From assembly GCA_027310565.1 (NCBI GenBank), contig DAIDAP010000030.1, forward strand, positions 62,001 to 126,000: a DNA stretch of 64,000 nucleotides. The letters are read 5' to 3'. The notes beneath the pieces are model-generated. The model was not told the DNA's origin. It searched no databases and was given only the letters and a program-made list of their open reading frames with translations. Positions 41,800 through 48,597 of this stretch are shown here, piece by piece (the first letter of the stretch is position 1; the number at the start of each line of letters is the position of its first letter). The position numbers and the translations under genes were made by a program. The stretch is from Chloroflexota bacterium (GTDB lineage: Bacteria; Chloroflexota; Limnocylindria; P2-11E).

Positions 41800-43324
41800 G
41801 CTCACGCATGTCTGGGAGACGTACGCCGCCGCGGTCGGCGAGCACGAGGGCTGGGCCGTCGGCGCGGTTTACATGCGCGAGTCCAAGCGCGAGCAAGTGG
41901 AGGGCTTCTCGCCCACGGCGCAGCTCAAGGGCACGCTCGAGGAGGCGACGCGCCGGCGCATCTGGATCCCCGCGGAGCACGTCTTCCTCGACCTCATGAG
42001 CGGGCGCCGCGAGGACCGCGTGGCCTTCCAGGATCTGCTCGCGCTCGCGCGCGGCGGGAAGATCGCCACGGTCCTCGTGCTCCATACCTCGCGCTGGGCG
42101 CGCAACGCGATGATCTCGCGCCGCTACAAGGACGAGCTCCGCGCGCGCGGCGTCACCGTGCTCGCGCTGAACGCGCCGTTCGACGTCGAGCGGCCCGAGG
42201 GGAAGTTCGCGGAGCGCCTCATGGAAGCGGCGGACGAGTTCGCCTCGGACACGATCGGCTTCTGGGTCGGGGTCGGACTGCGCGAGAAGCACGAGCGCGG
42301 GCTGCCGCTCGGCCGCGTCCCGGAGACCTTCATCGCCGTGCAGACCGCGACGAGCGCGAAGGGATCCCCGATCTACGAGTACAAGCCGCATCCCGAGCTC
42401 AGCGCGATCGTCCTAGAGGGCGCGCGGCGCTACCTCACCGGCGACGTCGGCTTCGGGGAGCTCGCGCGCTGGGCGAGCCGCGAGGGCTATCGCACGCCGC
42501 GCGGCCGCGCCCTCACTGACGAGTGGTGGCGCAACGTGCTCGCGAACCCGATGAACGCCGGCTACCTCGGCTACCGCCGCAAGCGCGGCGGCACCGAGCT
42601 GCGGCGCGCGTCCTTCGACGGCTTCATGCCGCTCGAGACCTACCAGGAGCTGCAGGCCATGCGGCGCCGACGCACGCGCACGAACGGTCACGACGTGGCG
42701 ACGCGCGCCTACCCGCTCTCAGGGGCGCATTGCCGCTGCGGCGGGAAGGTGACCTCGATGTCGAAGCAGCGGATGCGCTGCCGCAATGCGCAGCAGCACG
42801 CGGGATGCGAGCAGCCATCGGTCTCCGCGCTGGAGCTCGAGCGCGAGTTCGGGACCTGGCTGACGAAGGCAACGACGCTCCGCGATCATGACCGCGCGCG
42901 GGTCGCGAAGCTCGTGCGCGCGCAGATGCTGCGCGGGGCCGACGCCGGGAAGGCGGCGCGCCTGCGCGTTGCGATCAAGCGGATCACCGACGCGTTCACC
43001 TGGGGCGCGCTGGAGGAGGACGACTACCGCGCGCAGCTCGCGGATCTCCGCGCGCAGCTCGGACGCGTCGAGCAGCTGCCCGAGGAGCGGCGGATCCTCG
43101 AGGCGACGCAGATGGCGATGGACTTCGCCTCGACCTGGTCGGAGGCGTCGCCGGAGGTCCAGCGGCGGATCACGTGGACGGTCTGCTCACGGATCCTCAT
43201 CGATCGCGGGACCTTCACCGAGGTCGACGTCCCGGAAAAGGTCGCACCGCTGTTCGCAGTCGCGGCCTTCTCCGGTTCGATGCCGCGGTCCCGACCGGAT
43301 TCGAACCGGCGATCTCGTCCTTGA
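41783..43324 (+). CDS. Large serine recombinase (phage integrase)
   Basis: 513 residues. N-terminal catalytic domain: VGAVYMRESKREQVEGFSPT (Tyr-x-Arg-x-Ser core with the nucleophile Ser), DLMSGRREDRVAFQDLLALA, VLVLHTSRWARNAMISRRYK. Recombinase domain: DVGFGELARWASREGYRTPR, WWRNVLANPMNAGYLGYRRK. Zinc ribbon: SGAHCRCGGKVTSMSKQRMR then CRNAQQHAGC. Coiled-coil region about 340-430. The last residues (RSRPDSNRRSRP) are encoded by the att core and antisense tRNA-Asp sequence, so the stop belongs to the host side of the junction. Without integration the frame continues differently. Confidence 0.93.
   Translation: MTLRPELTHVWETYAAAVGEHEGWAVGAVYMRESKREQVEGFSPTAQLKGTLEEATRRRIWIPAEHVFLDLMSGRREDRVAFQDLLALARGGKIATVLVLHTSRWARNAMISRRYKDELRARGVTVLALNAPFDVERPEGKFAERLMEAADEFASDTIGFWVGVGLREKHERGLPLGRVPETFIAVQTATSAKGSPIYEYKPHPELSAIVLEGARRYLTGDVGFGELARWASREGYRTPRGRALTDEWWRNVLANPMNAGYLGYRRKRGGTELRRASFDGFMPLETYQELQAMRRRRTRTNGHDVATRAYPLSGAHCRCGGKVTSMSKQRMRCRNAQQHAGCEQPSVSALELEREFGTWLTKATTLRDHDRARVAKLVRAQMLRGADAGKAARLRVAIKRITDAFTWGALEEDDYRAQLADLRAQLGRVEQLPEERRILEATQMAMDFASTWSEASPEVQRRITWTVCSRILIDRGTFTEVDVPEKVAPLFAVAAFSGSMPRSRPDSNRRSRP
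43285..43298. repeat. Right attachment core (attR-type) in tRNA-Asp
   Basis: GCGGTCCCGACCGG, identical to 678-691. It covers the tRNA acceptor 3' strand and part of the T stem and lies inside the integrase reading frame (codons CGG TCC CGA CCG). Integration keeps the tRNA sequence complete. Confidence 0.75.
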
Positions 43325-43359
43325 CAGGGACGTATGCTAGGCCGCTGCACCACGGGACC
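43286..43359 (-). tRNA. tRNA-Asp(GTC)
   Basis: On the minus strand GGTCCCG TG GTGC...GCAT A CGTCC CTGTCAA GGACG AGATC GCCGG TTCGAAT CCGGT CGGGACC G. Acceptor GGTCCCG pairs with CGGGACC; the anticodon stem CGTCC/GGACG encloses a loop with GTC; TTCGAAT is the T loop. 74 bases with the discriminator G, no encoded CCA. Target of prophage integration. Confidence 0.95.
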
Positions 43360-43500
43360 GAACGCGCGGAGAAGCGGTTTCGCGCTCCCCTTTGCCCACT
43401 CATTCTGCCACGTCGCGCGACGAGGGACTCCATCCGCGCCGCGGCGCGCGCCGCTCCCCGGAGCCGTGGGGCGAAGGACGCCGCGAGCGACGAATAAGGA

Positions 43501-43532
43501 GGCGGGGAGTGCGCTTCCTTTCACTCCCCGCC
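43501..43532 (-). terminator. Hairpin terminator candidate
   Basis: GGCGGGGAGTG / CACTCCCCGCC, an 11-bp perfect stem with a ten-base loop (CGCTTCCTTT), 31 bases beyond the end of the minus-strand gene 43563-43850. No strong U tract follows in that direction, so termination efficiency is uncertain. The rest of 43360-43562 holds no gene that I can see. Confidence 0.45.
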
Positions 43533-43562
43533 CCCGCCGGTGTGGCCGATGTCGGCGCGGCC

Positions 43563-43850
43563 CTAGGTGGCCGCGAACGCTCCCTGACGGACCCGCCGCG
43601 TCACCTCATTCGCGAGGCGGCTCGTACGCGGGCATCCCATGAGCGTCAGATCCAAGCCAGCTTCCTTCAGCTCCTCGTACCCAAGCCCGCGATACAGGCG
43701 GTTCCCCGCGACGTAGCACATCTCGTCGTAGAGGGAAGGCCACCCGGCGCCGCGCCGCTCGAAGCAGAACACGATGAAGTCGATCGCCACCTGGGCGACG
43801 CGCTCGTCGGACAACCCCGGTCCCTCCCCCAGTACGAACCCGCGCATCAT
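43563..43850 (-). CDS. Conserved-looking hypothetical protein
   Basis: 95 residues. MRGFVLGEGPGLSDERVAQV, AIDFIVFCFERRGAGWPSLY, DEMCYVAGNRLYRGLGYEEL, KEAGLDLTLMGCPRTSRLAN. Soluble alpha/beta or helical protein with two Cys; no family recognised. First chromosomal gene to the right of the tRNA. Array B (12-bp boxes) lies just upstream of its start and may control it; terminator hairpin downstream. Confidence 0.55.
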   Translation of the reverse strand: MMRGFVLGEGPGLSDERVAQVAIDFIVFCFERRGAGWPSLYDEMCYVAGNRLYRGLGYEELKEAGLDLTLMGCPRTSRLANEVTRRVRQGAFAAT

Positions 43851-43883
43851 CGGCGGCTCGCGCGCCGCTCACAAGGGACTTTG

Positions 43884-43945
43884 TCCACCACTTGCTCCAC
43901 AGACTCGTCCACAGCGTCACGCGGTCTTATCCACACTCTGTCGAC
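43884..43945 (+). repeat. Array B: TCCAC boxes at 12-bp spacing
   Basis: TCCAC begins at 43884, 43896 and 43908 (12 bp apart), then 43930 (22 bp on) and TCGAC at 43941. Boxes read CTTTGTCCAC, CTTGCTCCAC, ACTCGTCCACA, and a perfect consensus DnaA box TTATCCACA near 43927-43935. Lies between the start of 43563-43850 and the end of dinB. Supports a DnaA-type binding cluster. Confidence 0.6.
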
Positions 43946-43947
43946 AG

Positions 43948-45165
43948 TCACCTCGCGCGCCGCTCGCGGTGCCCGCTGAATCGCCGGCGCGCCGTCGCGT
44001 CTCGCGTGCTCGCGCGGTCGAGGGCGTCGTCGCCGAATCTCGCGCGGACGGCGTCGAGCGCGGCGTTCAGCCGCGCGATACGCGCGTGCTCGAAGAGGCC
44101 GAGCTGGCGTCCGGCCTCGAGACCGGACACCGACACGCCGACCAGGCGCACCGGGCTCGCACGTCCGTTCGCGCGGTCCTCGCGCAGCGCCTCGTGCAGC
44201 AGCGCGCGGGCGGTCCGGTAGATGGCGAGGTCGTCGTCGCTCGCCGTCGCGAGCGTGCGCTGGCGCGTACGCGTCTCGAACGGCGCAACCCGCAGCTTCA
44301 ACGTGACGGTCCGCCCGCGCAGCTCCTGCGCGCGCAGCCGCCGCCCGACGCCGTCGGCGAGGCGCAGCAGCGTCGCCTCGACGACGGCGAGGTCGAGCGT
44401 GTCGCGGTCGAAGGTGAGCTCGTGTCCGACGGACTTCGGCGCCAGGTGCGGCTCGACCGGGTCGTCGTCGATCCCGTTCGCGCGCTCCCAGATCGCTCGG
44501 CCGTGCTCGCCCAGGCGCGCCTCGAGGAGCGTCGCGTCGGTGCGGGCCAGGTCGCCGATGACGCGCATCCCCCAGCCCGCGAGCAGGTCGCGGGTCTTCG
44601 GCCCCACGCCCCAGAGCCGCTCGAGCGCGAGCGGCGCGAGGAACGCCGCCTCGCCGCCCGGCGGCACCACCACGAGGCCGTCGGGCTTGCGCAGGTCCGA
44701 GCCGATCTTGGCGCAGAGCTTGTTCGTCGCGACGCCCACCGAGAGCACGAGGCCGAGCTCCTCGCGCACCTGACGCTTGAGGTCGCGCGCGATCGCCTCC
44801 GCGCCGCCGAAGAGATGCTCGGTCGCGGTGACGTCGAGGAACGCCTCGTCGAGCGAGATCGGCTGCACCAGCGGCGTGCGCTCGGCGAAGAGGGCCATGA
44901 CCGCGTCCGACGCCTCCTCGTACCGCTCGCGGTCGCCGGGGACGTAGATCCCGTCCGGGCAGAGCCGTCCCGCGACCCGGAGCGGCATGGCCGAGCGCAC
45001 GCCGAAGGCGCGCGCCTCGTACGAAGCGGCCGCGACGACCCCGCGCTCGCCCGGCCTGCCGCCGACGATGACCGGCTTGCCCCGGTACTCGGGGTGGTCG
45101 CGCTGCTCGACCGACGCGTAGAAGGCGTCGAGGTCGCAGTGGAGGATCGCGCGCCGCTCGCTCAC
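43948..45165 (-). CDS. dinB: DNA polymerase IV (Y family)
   Basis: 405 residues, GTG start overlapping the stop of the upstream gene (GTGA). ILHCDLDAFYASVEQRDHPE (first acidic motif), VVAAASYEARAFGVRSAMPL, PLVQPISLDEAFLDVTATEH (second acidic motif S-x-D-E), helix-hairpin-helix ERLWGVGPKTRDLLAGWGMR, little-finger domain (VGHELTFDRDTLDLAVVEAT), and LVGVSVSGLE. The acidic C-terminal LGLF may be clamp-binding. Translesion synthesis past DNA damage; last gene of the lexA operon. Confidence 0.92.
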   Translation of the reverse strand: MSERRAILHCDLDAFYASVEQRDHPEYRGKPVIVGGRPGERGVVAAASYEARAFGVRSAMPLRVAGRLCPDGIYVPGDRERYEEASDAVMALFAERTPLVQPISLDEAFLDVTATEHLFGGAEAIARDLKRQVREELGLVLSVGVATNKLCAKIGSDLRKPDGLVVVPPGGEAAFLAPLALERLWGVGPKTRDLLAGWGMRVIGDLARTDATLLEARLGEHGRAIWERANGIDDDPVEPHLAPKSVGHELTFDRDTLDLAVVEATLLRLADGVGRRLRAQELRGRTVTLKLRVAPFETRTRQRTLATASDDDLAIYRTARALLHEALREDRANGRASPVRLVGVSVSGLEAGRQLGLFEHARIARLNAALDAVRARFGDDALDRASTRDATARRRFSGHRERRAR

Positions 45166-46298
45166 GACGCGATCCGCACGCCATGGGTGCGCGACTCGGG
45201 TGCGTAGAAGCGCGCCAGGCGCTCGCCCTCGTCGATGAGGGCGGCGCGATCCGCGCGCGCGAGGCGCGCGAAGGGCCTGAGCTCGAGGATCGCCTCCCGC
45301 GGCCTGACCGCGATCGTCCAGCGTCCCGCGACGAACCCGTCGACGAGGAACGTCGTCCAGACCTCGGCGGCGAAGATCACCTGCCTCTTGTACCGTGCCG
45401 GCAGGATTCGCGTCCGCTCCGCCGCGTCATGCCCGAGGATCGCGGCGTCGAAGCGTGCCAGGAAGCGCACGGGCGCCGGCGCGTCGGCCGGCGGCCGCGG
45501 CGCGCGCGCGAGGTCGAAGAGCTCGCGGCCGCGGTCGTCGGTGAAGCGCGCGAGGCCCCTCGTGCGCGCGAGCGCCGCACGGACGTGCGGGACGCGGACG
45601 CTGCTCCACGCGGCGATGTCGGCGACGCTCGCCGGGCCGAACGCGGCGAGGTGGCGACGGACGATGAGGTCGTAGGCGGCGTCGGCCTTCACCGCCTTCC
45701 GCAAGCGTTCGGGCGCGGCGACGAAGCGGGCGCCCTTGCGATACTCGAAGCGGGCGCCGCTGGGGTGCCAGACGAGGCCGCTCGTCGTGACGGCCGCCCA
45801 GAGGAACCAGCTGCGCACGCGCTCGTCCCGTGCGGCGCTCCGCGGCATGTGCCTCGCGATGCGGTCTCCGATCTGGTCGCGCGTCCGCGGCGTCCGTGCC
45901 GCGAAGGCGAGCACGTCGCGGTGCATCCGCCGAAGATCCGCGAGCGCGGGGCTGGCGGGCGGACGCCACGCGCCGAGGCGGCCCTCGAGCGTGGCCAGCG
46001 AGTACGCCGGGTACTCCGCCGCCGGGACGAGGTGCAGCGTCGCGCGCATGAGCGTCGCCTTGACGAGCGCGCCGCGGTCGATCGCGGCAGTGAGCCGATC
46101 GCGTGTGAAGCCGGCGAGGCGCGACCAGAGTGCGACGTACGGCGACGGCGCCCACTGCGCCTGCAGCCCGCCGAGCCGCGCGACGGCGTCGACCACGGCG
46201 ATCTCCTCCCGCGCGAGGAGCATCTGGCGTGCGAGGAGCGCGCGGTTCAGCTCGCGGAGCGTGAGCGAGCGAGCGCGTGGCGAGGAGCGCCGTGGCAC
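45162..46298 (-). CDS. AlkZ/YcaQ-like winged-helix DNA glycosylase
   Basis: 378 residues, GTG start ten bases after the lexA stop. VVDAVARLGGLQAQWAPSPY holds the Q-x-Q motif (Gln46, Gln48) of the AlkZ/YcaQ family, next to LWSRLAGFTRDRLTAAIDRG, LVKATLMRATLHLVPAAEYP, VTTSGLVWHPSGARFEYRKG, LAAFGPASVADIAAWSSVR, and GTLVDGFVAGRW-like end (TTFLVDGFVAGRWTIAV). The family excises bulky or crosslinked purines from DNA. Position between lexA and dinB supports a role in damage repair. The wider family has many uncharacterised members, so the substrate is open. Confidence 0.7.
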   Translation of the reverse strand: MPRRSSPRARSLTLRELNRALLARQMLLAREEIAVVDAVARLGGLQAQWAPSPYVALWSRLAGFTRDRLTAAIDRGALVKATLMRATLHLVPAAEYPAYSLATLEGRLGAWRPPASPALADLRRMHRDVLAFAARTPRTRDQIGDRIARHMPRSAARDERVRSWFLWAAVTTSGLVWHPSGARFEYRKGARFVAAPERLRKAVKADAAYDLIVRRHLAAFGPASVADIAAWSSVRVPHVRAALARTRGLARFTDDRGRELFDLARAPRPPADAPAPVRFLARFDAAILGHDAAERTRILPARYKRQVIFAAEVWTTFLVDGFVAGRWTIAVRPREAILELRPFARLARADRAALIDEGERLARFYAPESRTHGVRIAS

Positions 46299-46308
46299 GG
46301 CGCCAAGC

Positions 46309-46917
46309 CTAGGCGAGGCGCCGGATGACGCCGATGACCTTTCCCTGGATCTGTATGTCGCGGGTGTAGATCGGCTGCATGGTCCCGTTCGCCGGCTGGA
46401 GCCGGACGCGGTCCTTCTCGCGGAAGAAGCGCTTGAGGGTGGCGCGGTTGTCCTCGAGCAGCGCCACGATGATGTCGCCGTCGCGCGCGGTGTTCTGCGA
46501 CTGCACGACGACGTAGTCGCCGTCGTCGATGTGGTCCTCGATCATCGACTTGCCGCGGACGCGGAGCACGAACGTGTCGTGCCCGCGCGCCGACAGCTCA
46601 CCCGGGATGGAGAGCGTCTCGCTGCGGTCCTCGTACGCGTAGATCGGCTCGCCCGCGGCGATCTCGCCGACGATCGGCGCCCGCACGACGCGTCCGCCGG
46701 TGGCGCCCGGGATGGTGAGCGCGCGGGAGCGCGCGGCGCCCTTCCGGAGCTTGCCCTCCCGCTCCAGCTTCAGGAGGTGGTGGTGCACCGCCGAGGTGGA
46801 CGCCAGGCCGACGGCCTCCGCGATCTCGCGGACCGTCGGAGGGTAGCCTCGCTCCTCGGTCTGCTCGCGGATGAAGTCGAGGATGCGCTCGGCCCGCTGC
46901 TGGTCCTGTTTCGCCAT
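46309..46917 (-). CDS. lexA: LexA repressor
   Basis: 202 residues. Winged HTH: ILDFIREQTEERGYPPTVRE, IAEAVGLASTSAVHHHLLKL. Self-cleavage site near Ala-Gly in VGEIAAGEPIYAY; catalytic Ser in VRGKSMIEDHIDDGDYVVVQ; Lys in DNRATLKRFFREKDRVRLQ. C-terminal QGKVIGVIRRLA. Represses SOS genes until RecA-triggered self-cleavage. First gene of an operon with an AlkZ-like gene and dinB; a consensus box is 14 bases upstream of its start. Confidence 0.95.
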   Translation of the reverse strand: MAKQDQQRAERILDFIREQTEERGYPPTVREIAEAVGLASTSAVHHHLLKLEREGKLRKGAARSRALTIPGATGGRVVRAPIVGEIAAGEPIYAYEDRSETLSIPGELSARGHDTFVLRVRGKSMIEDHIDDGDYVVVQSQNTARDGDIIVALLEDNRATLKRFFREKDRVRLQPANGTMQPIYTRDIQIQGKVIGVIRRLA

Positions 46918-46930
46918 GCTGGCACCATAC

Positions 46931-46944
46931 CGAACGGATGTTCG
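46931..46944. promoter_or_regulatory. LexA (SOS) box of the lexA operon
   Basis: CGAACGGATGTTCG, matching the Bacillus/actinobacterial LexA operator CGAAC-N4-GTTCG. It is 14 bases before the lexA start, in the divergent region shared with the gene at 46998, so it may affect both promoters. Confidence 0.85.
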
Positions 46945-46997
46945 GATGTCAAGCGTCGGTACCTGCCGGGGCAGGGCGGCGGTGGCATGCTCGGCCC

Positions 46998-47540
46998 GTG
47001 CCCCTCGACGGCGCCCTTCTCGTCGACTACGCGACCCGCACGGTGTGGGCGCTCGCGGTCGTCGTGGTGGCGCTCCTCGTCGCGCGGCTCGCTCGGGCGC
47101 TCACGGCCCGCGCGCTGGAACGGCACCGCGCCCACGCCAACGCGACCGTGCTCATCGCCAACCTCGCCGAGGCCGCGATCGTCGTGGTCGGCCTGCTGGG
47201 CGTCCTGGCGATCTACACGCGCTCGAACTTCGGCTGGATCCTCGCGTCGTTCAGCGTGATCGGGGTGGTGCTGGGGCTCTCGCTCCAGGACATCCTCAAG
47301 AACTTCTTCGCCGGGCTGTGGGTCCTCGTCGAGCGGCCGTTCCTGATCGGCGACCTGATCGAGGTGGACGGGCAGGCGGGGGTCGTGGAGAACATCGCGT
47401 TCCGCACGACGCTGCTGCGCACCGACGCCGGCGACCGGGTCATCGTCCCGAACGGGATCTTCATGACGTCGTCGGTGGTGAACCGCACCAGCCGGCGGCG
47501 TGCCGGCACGAGACCGGCGGAGGAGGGCGGCGATGGCTAG
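46998..47540 (+). CDS. MscS-type mechanosensitive channel (short)
   Basis: 180 residues from the GTG at 46998. Transmembrane segments TVWALAVVVVALLVARLARA, VLIANLAEAAIVVVGLLGVL, and the pore helix region GWILASFSVIGVVLGLSLQD followed by ILKNFFAGLWVLVERPFLIG, then the beta domain DLIEVDGQAGVVENIAFRTT and VIVPNGIFMTSSVVNRTS. The C-terminal alpha/beta cap of larger MscS proteins is missing. Opens under membrane tension. Overlaps the next gene by eight bases. Confidence 0.85.
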   Translation: MPLDGALLVDYATRTVWALAVVVVALLVARLARALTARALERHRAHANATVLIANLAEAAIVVVGLLGVLAIYTRSNFGWILASFSVIGVVLGLSLQDILKNFFAGLWVLVERPFLIGDLIEVDGQAGVVENIAFRTTLLRTDAGDRVIVPNGIFMTSSVVNRTSRRRAGTRPAEEGGDG

Positions 47541-47955
47541 AGGACTGCACGCGCCGCGTGACATGGGCGAAGCGCTCGAGGAGCTGGGCAAGCTGCCCAC
47601 GTACGCGCGCCTGATGTGGGCGCTCGCGCGCGACGGCCGCGTCCCGCTGCGGCACAAGGCGGTACTGGGCGGCGTCGCCGCGTACCTCGTGCTCCCCATC
47701 GACCTCATCCCGGACTGGGTGCCGCTCGTCGGCGAGCTCGACGACCTCGCGGTGCTCCTGTTCGGGGTCGACTGGTTCATCCGGAACGCGCCGGCCGAGA
47801 TCGTCGACGAGCACCTCGCGCGCATCGCGCGCGACGAGGACGTCCTCGCGCGCGACCTCGACCGCGCCGAGTCCGCGCTCGCCGATCGGGTGAGCGAGCT
47901 TCGCGCTACTCTGGAGCGGATCCGCTCGCGTTCACGCCAAGGGGGGAACGAATGA
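47533..47955 (+). CDS. DUF1232 (YkvA-type) membrane protein
   Basis: 140 residues from the ATG inside the previous gene's end. LPTYARLMWALARDGRVPLR, KAVLGGVAAYLVLPIDLIPD, WVPLVGELDDLAVLLFGVDW is the DUF1232 signature (Y-L-x-x-P-x-D-L-I-P-D-x-x-P..G..DD). A charged helix follows (EDVLARDLDRAESALADRVS). Function unknown in the family. Overlaps the next gene (ATGA). Confidence 0.8.
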   Translation: MARGLHAPRDMGEALEELGKLPTYARLMWALARDGRVPLRHKAVLGGVAAYLVLPIDLIPDWVPLVGELDDLAVLLFGVDWFIRNAPAEIVDEHLARIARDEDVLARDLDRAESALADRVSELRATLERIRSRSRQGGNE

Positions 47956-48140
47956 GCCGCGAGTCCGACGGCGGTGGTGTCTTCGGCGTCATCGAGGCGC
48001 TGCTCGCGATCATCGGCGCGCTGACCGTCATGGGCGTCGTCGCCGTCGCCGCGTCGGTCCTGGCCTGGGAGATGGAGCTGCGCAAGAGCGAGCAGGACGG
48101 ATCCCTCGCCGAGCCGACCACGCCGCAGCCCTCCGCGTAG
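47952..48140 (+). CDS. Small single-span membrane protein
   Basis: 62 residues. One long hydrophobic segment (IEALLAIIGALTVMGVVAVA, ASVLAW) with a short polar tail (KSEQDGSLAEPTTPQPSA). Coupled to the DUF1232 gene by ATGA overlap. No function can be read. Confidence 0.65.
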   Translation: MSRESDGGGVFGVIEALLAIIGALTVMGVVAVAASVLAWEMELRKSEQDGSLAEPTTPQPSA

Positions 48141-48150
48141 CCCCGCCGCC

Positions 48151-48597
48151 GTGCGCGTCATCCTGAAGCGCGAGGTCCGTGGCCTCGGCCGCCCCGGCGA
48201 GATCAGGGACGTCGCCGACGGCTACGCGCAGAACTTCCTCCTGCCCCGCGGCCTCGCGGTGGAGGCGACGGCCGGCGAGCTGAAGCACGTCGCCCGCGAG
48301 CGCGAGGCCGCCAGGGCGAAGAAGGACCGCGCCCACGAGGACGCCGAGGAGCTCGCGAAGCGTCTCGAGGCCATCACGCTGCGCTTCCGGCTGAGGGCGG
48401 GCGAGCAGGGGAAGACCTTCGGCTCCGTCACGACGAAGGAGATCGTCGAGGTGCTGAAGACGGAGCACGGCATCGAGATCGACAAGACGATGGTCCACCT
48501 CGAGGAGCCGCTGAAGTCCCTCGGCGCGCACACCGTGGAGATCCGCCTGCTCACCGACGTGCGCGCGAAGGTCGCCGTCGCGATCGAGCCGGCCTAG
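48151..48597 (+). CDS. rplI: 50S ribosomal protein L9
   Basis: 148 residues, GTG start. N-domain MRVILKREVRGLGRPGEIRD, VADGYAQNFLLPRGLAVEAT (the L9 signature G-x(2)-G-D-x-x-x-V..GY-A-R/Q-N-F/Y-L-x-P-x-G-x-A). Long connecting helix and C-domain GKTFGSVTTKEIVEVLKTEH, then VEIRLLTDVRAKVAVAIEPA. Normal length. Its stop shares the tetramer CTAG with the stop of the convergent dnaB gene. Confidence 0.95.
   Translation: MRVILKREVRGLGRPGEIRDVADGYAQNFLLPRGLAVEATAGELKHVAREREAARAKKDRAHEDAEELAKRLEAITLRFRLRAGEQGKTFGSVTTKEIVEVLKTEHGIEIDKTMVHLEEPLKSLGAHTVEIRLLTDVRAKVAVAIEPA

Larger units (their letters stand above)
678..43298. mobile_element. Integrated temperate siphovirus-like prophage (about 42.6 kb)
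   Basis: Bounded by a 14-bp direct repeat, with a serine recombinase at the right end abutting tRNA-Asp. Contents follow temperate-phage order: accessory left end, packaging, head, neck, tail, lysis, restriction-modification cargo, repressor-like switch, replication, integrase. All expected structural genes are present and open (terminase, portal, protease/scaffold, capsid, tail tube, frameshifted chaperone, tape measure, hub, fibres, endolysin, holin), so the prophage looks intact. The long tape measure with no tail sheath gene indicates a siphovirus tail. The head genes (DUF935 portal, Mu-type protease, DUF2190) are of the kind seen in Mu-like heads, here with site-specific rather than transposing integration. 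Confidence 0.85.
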
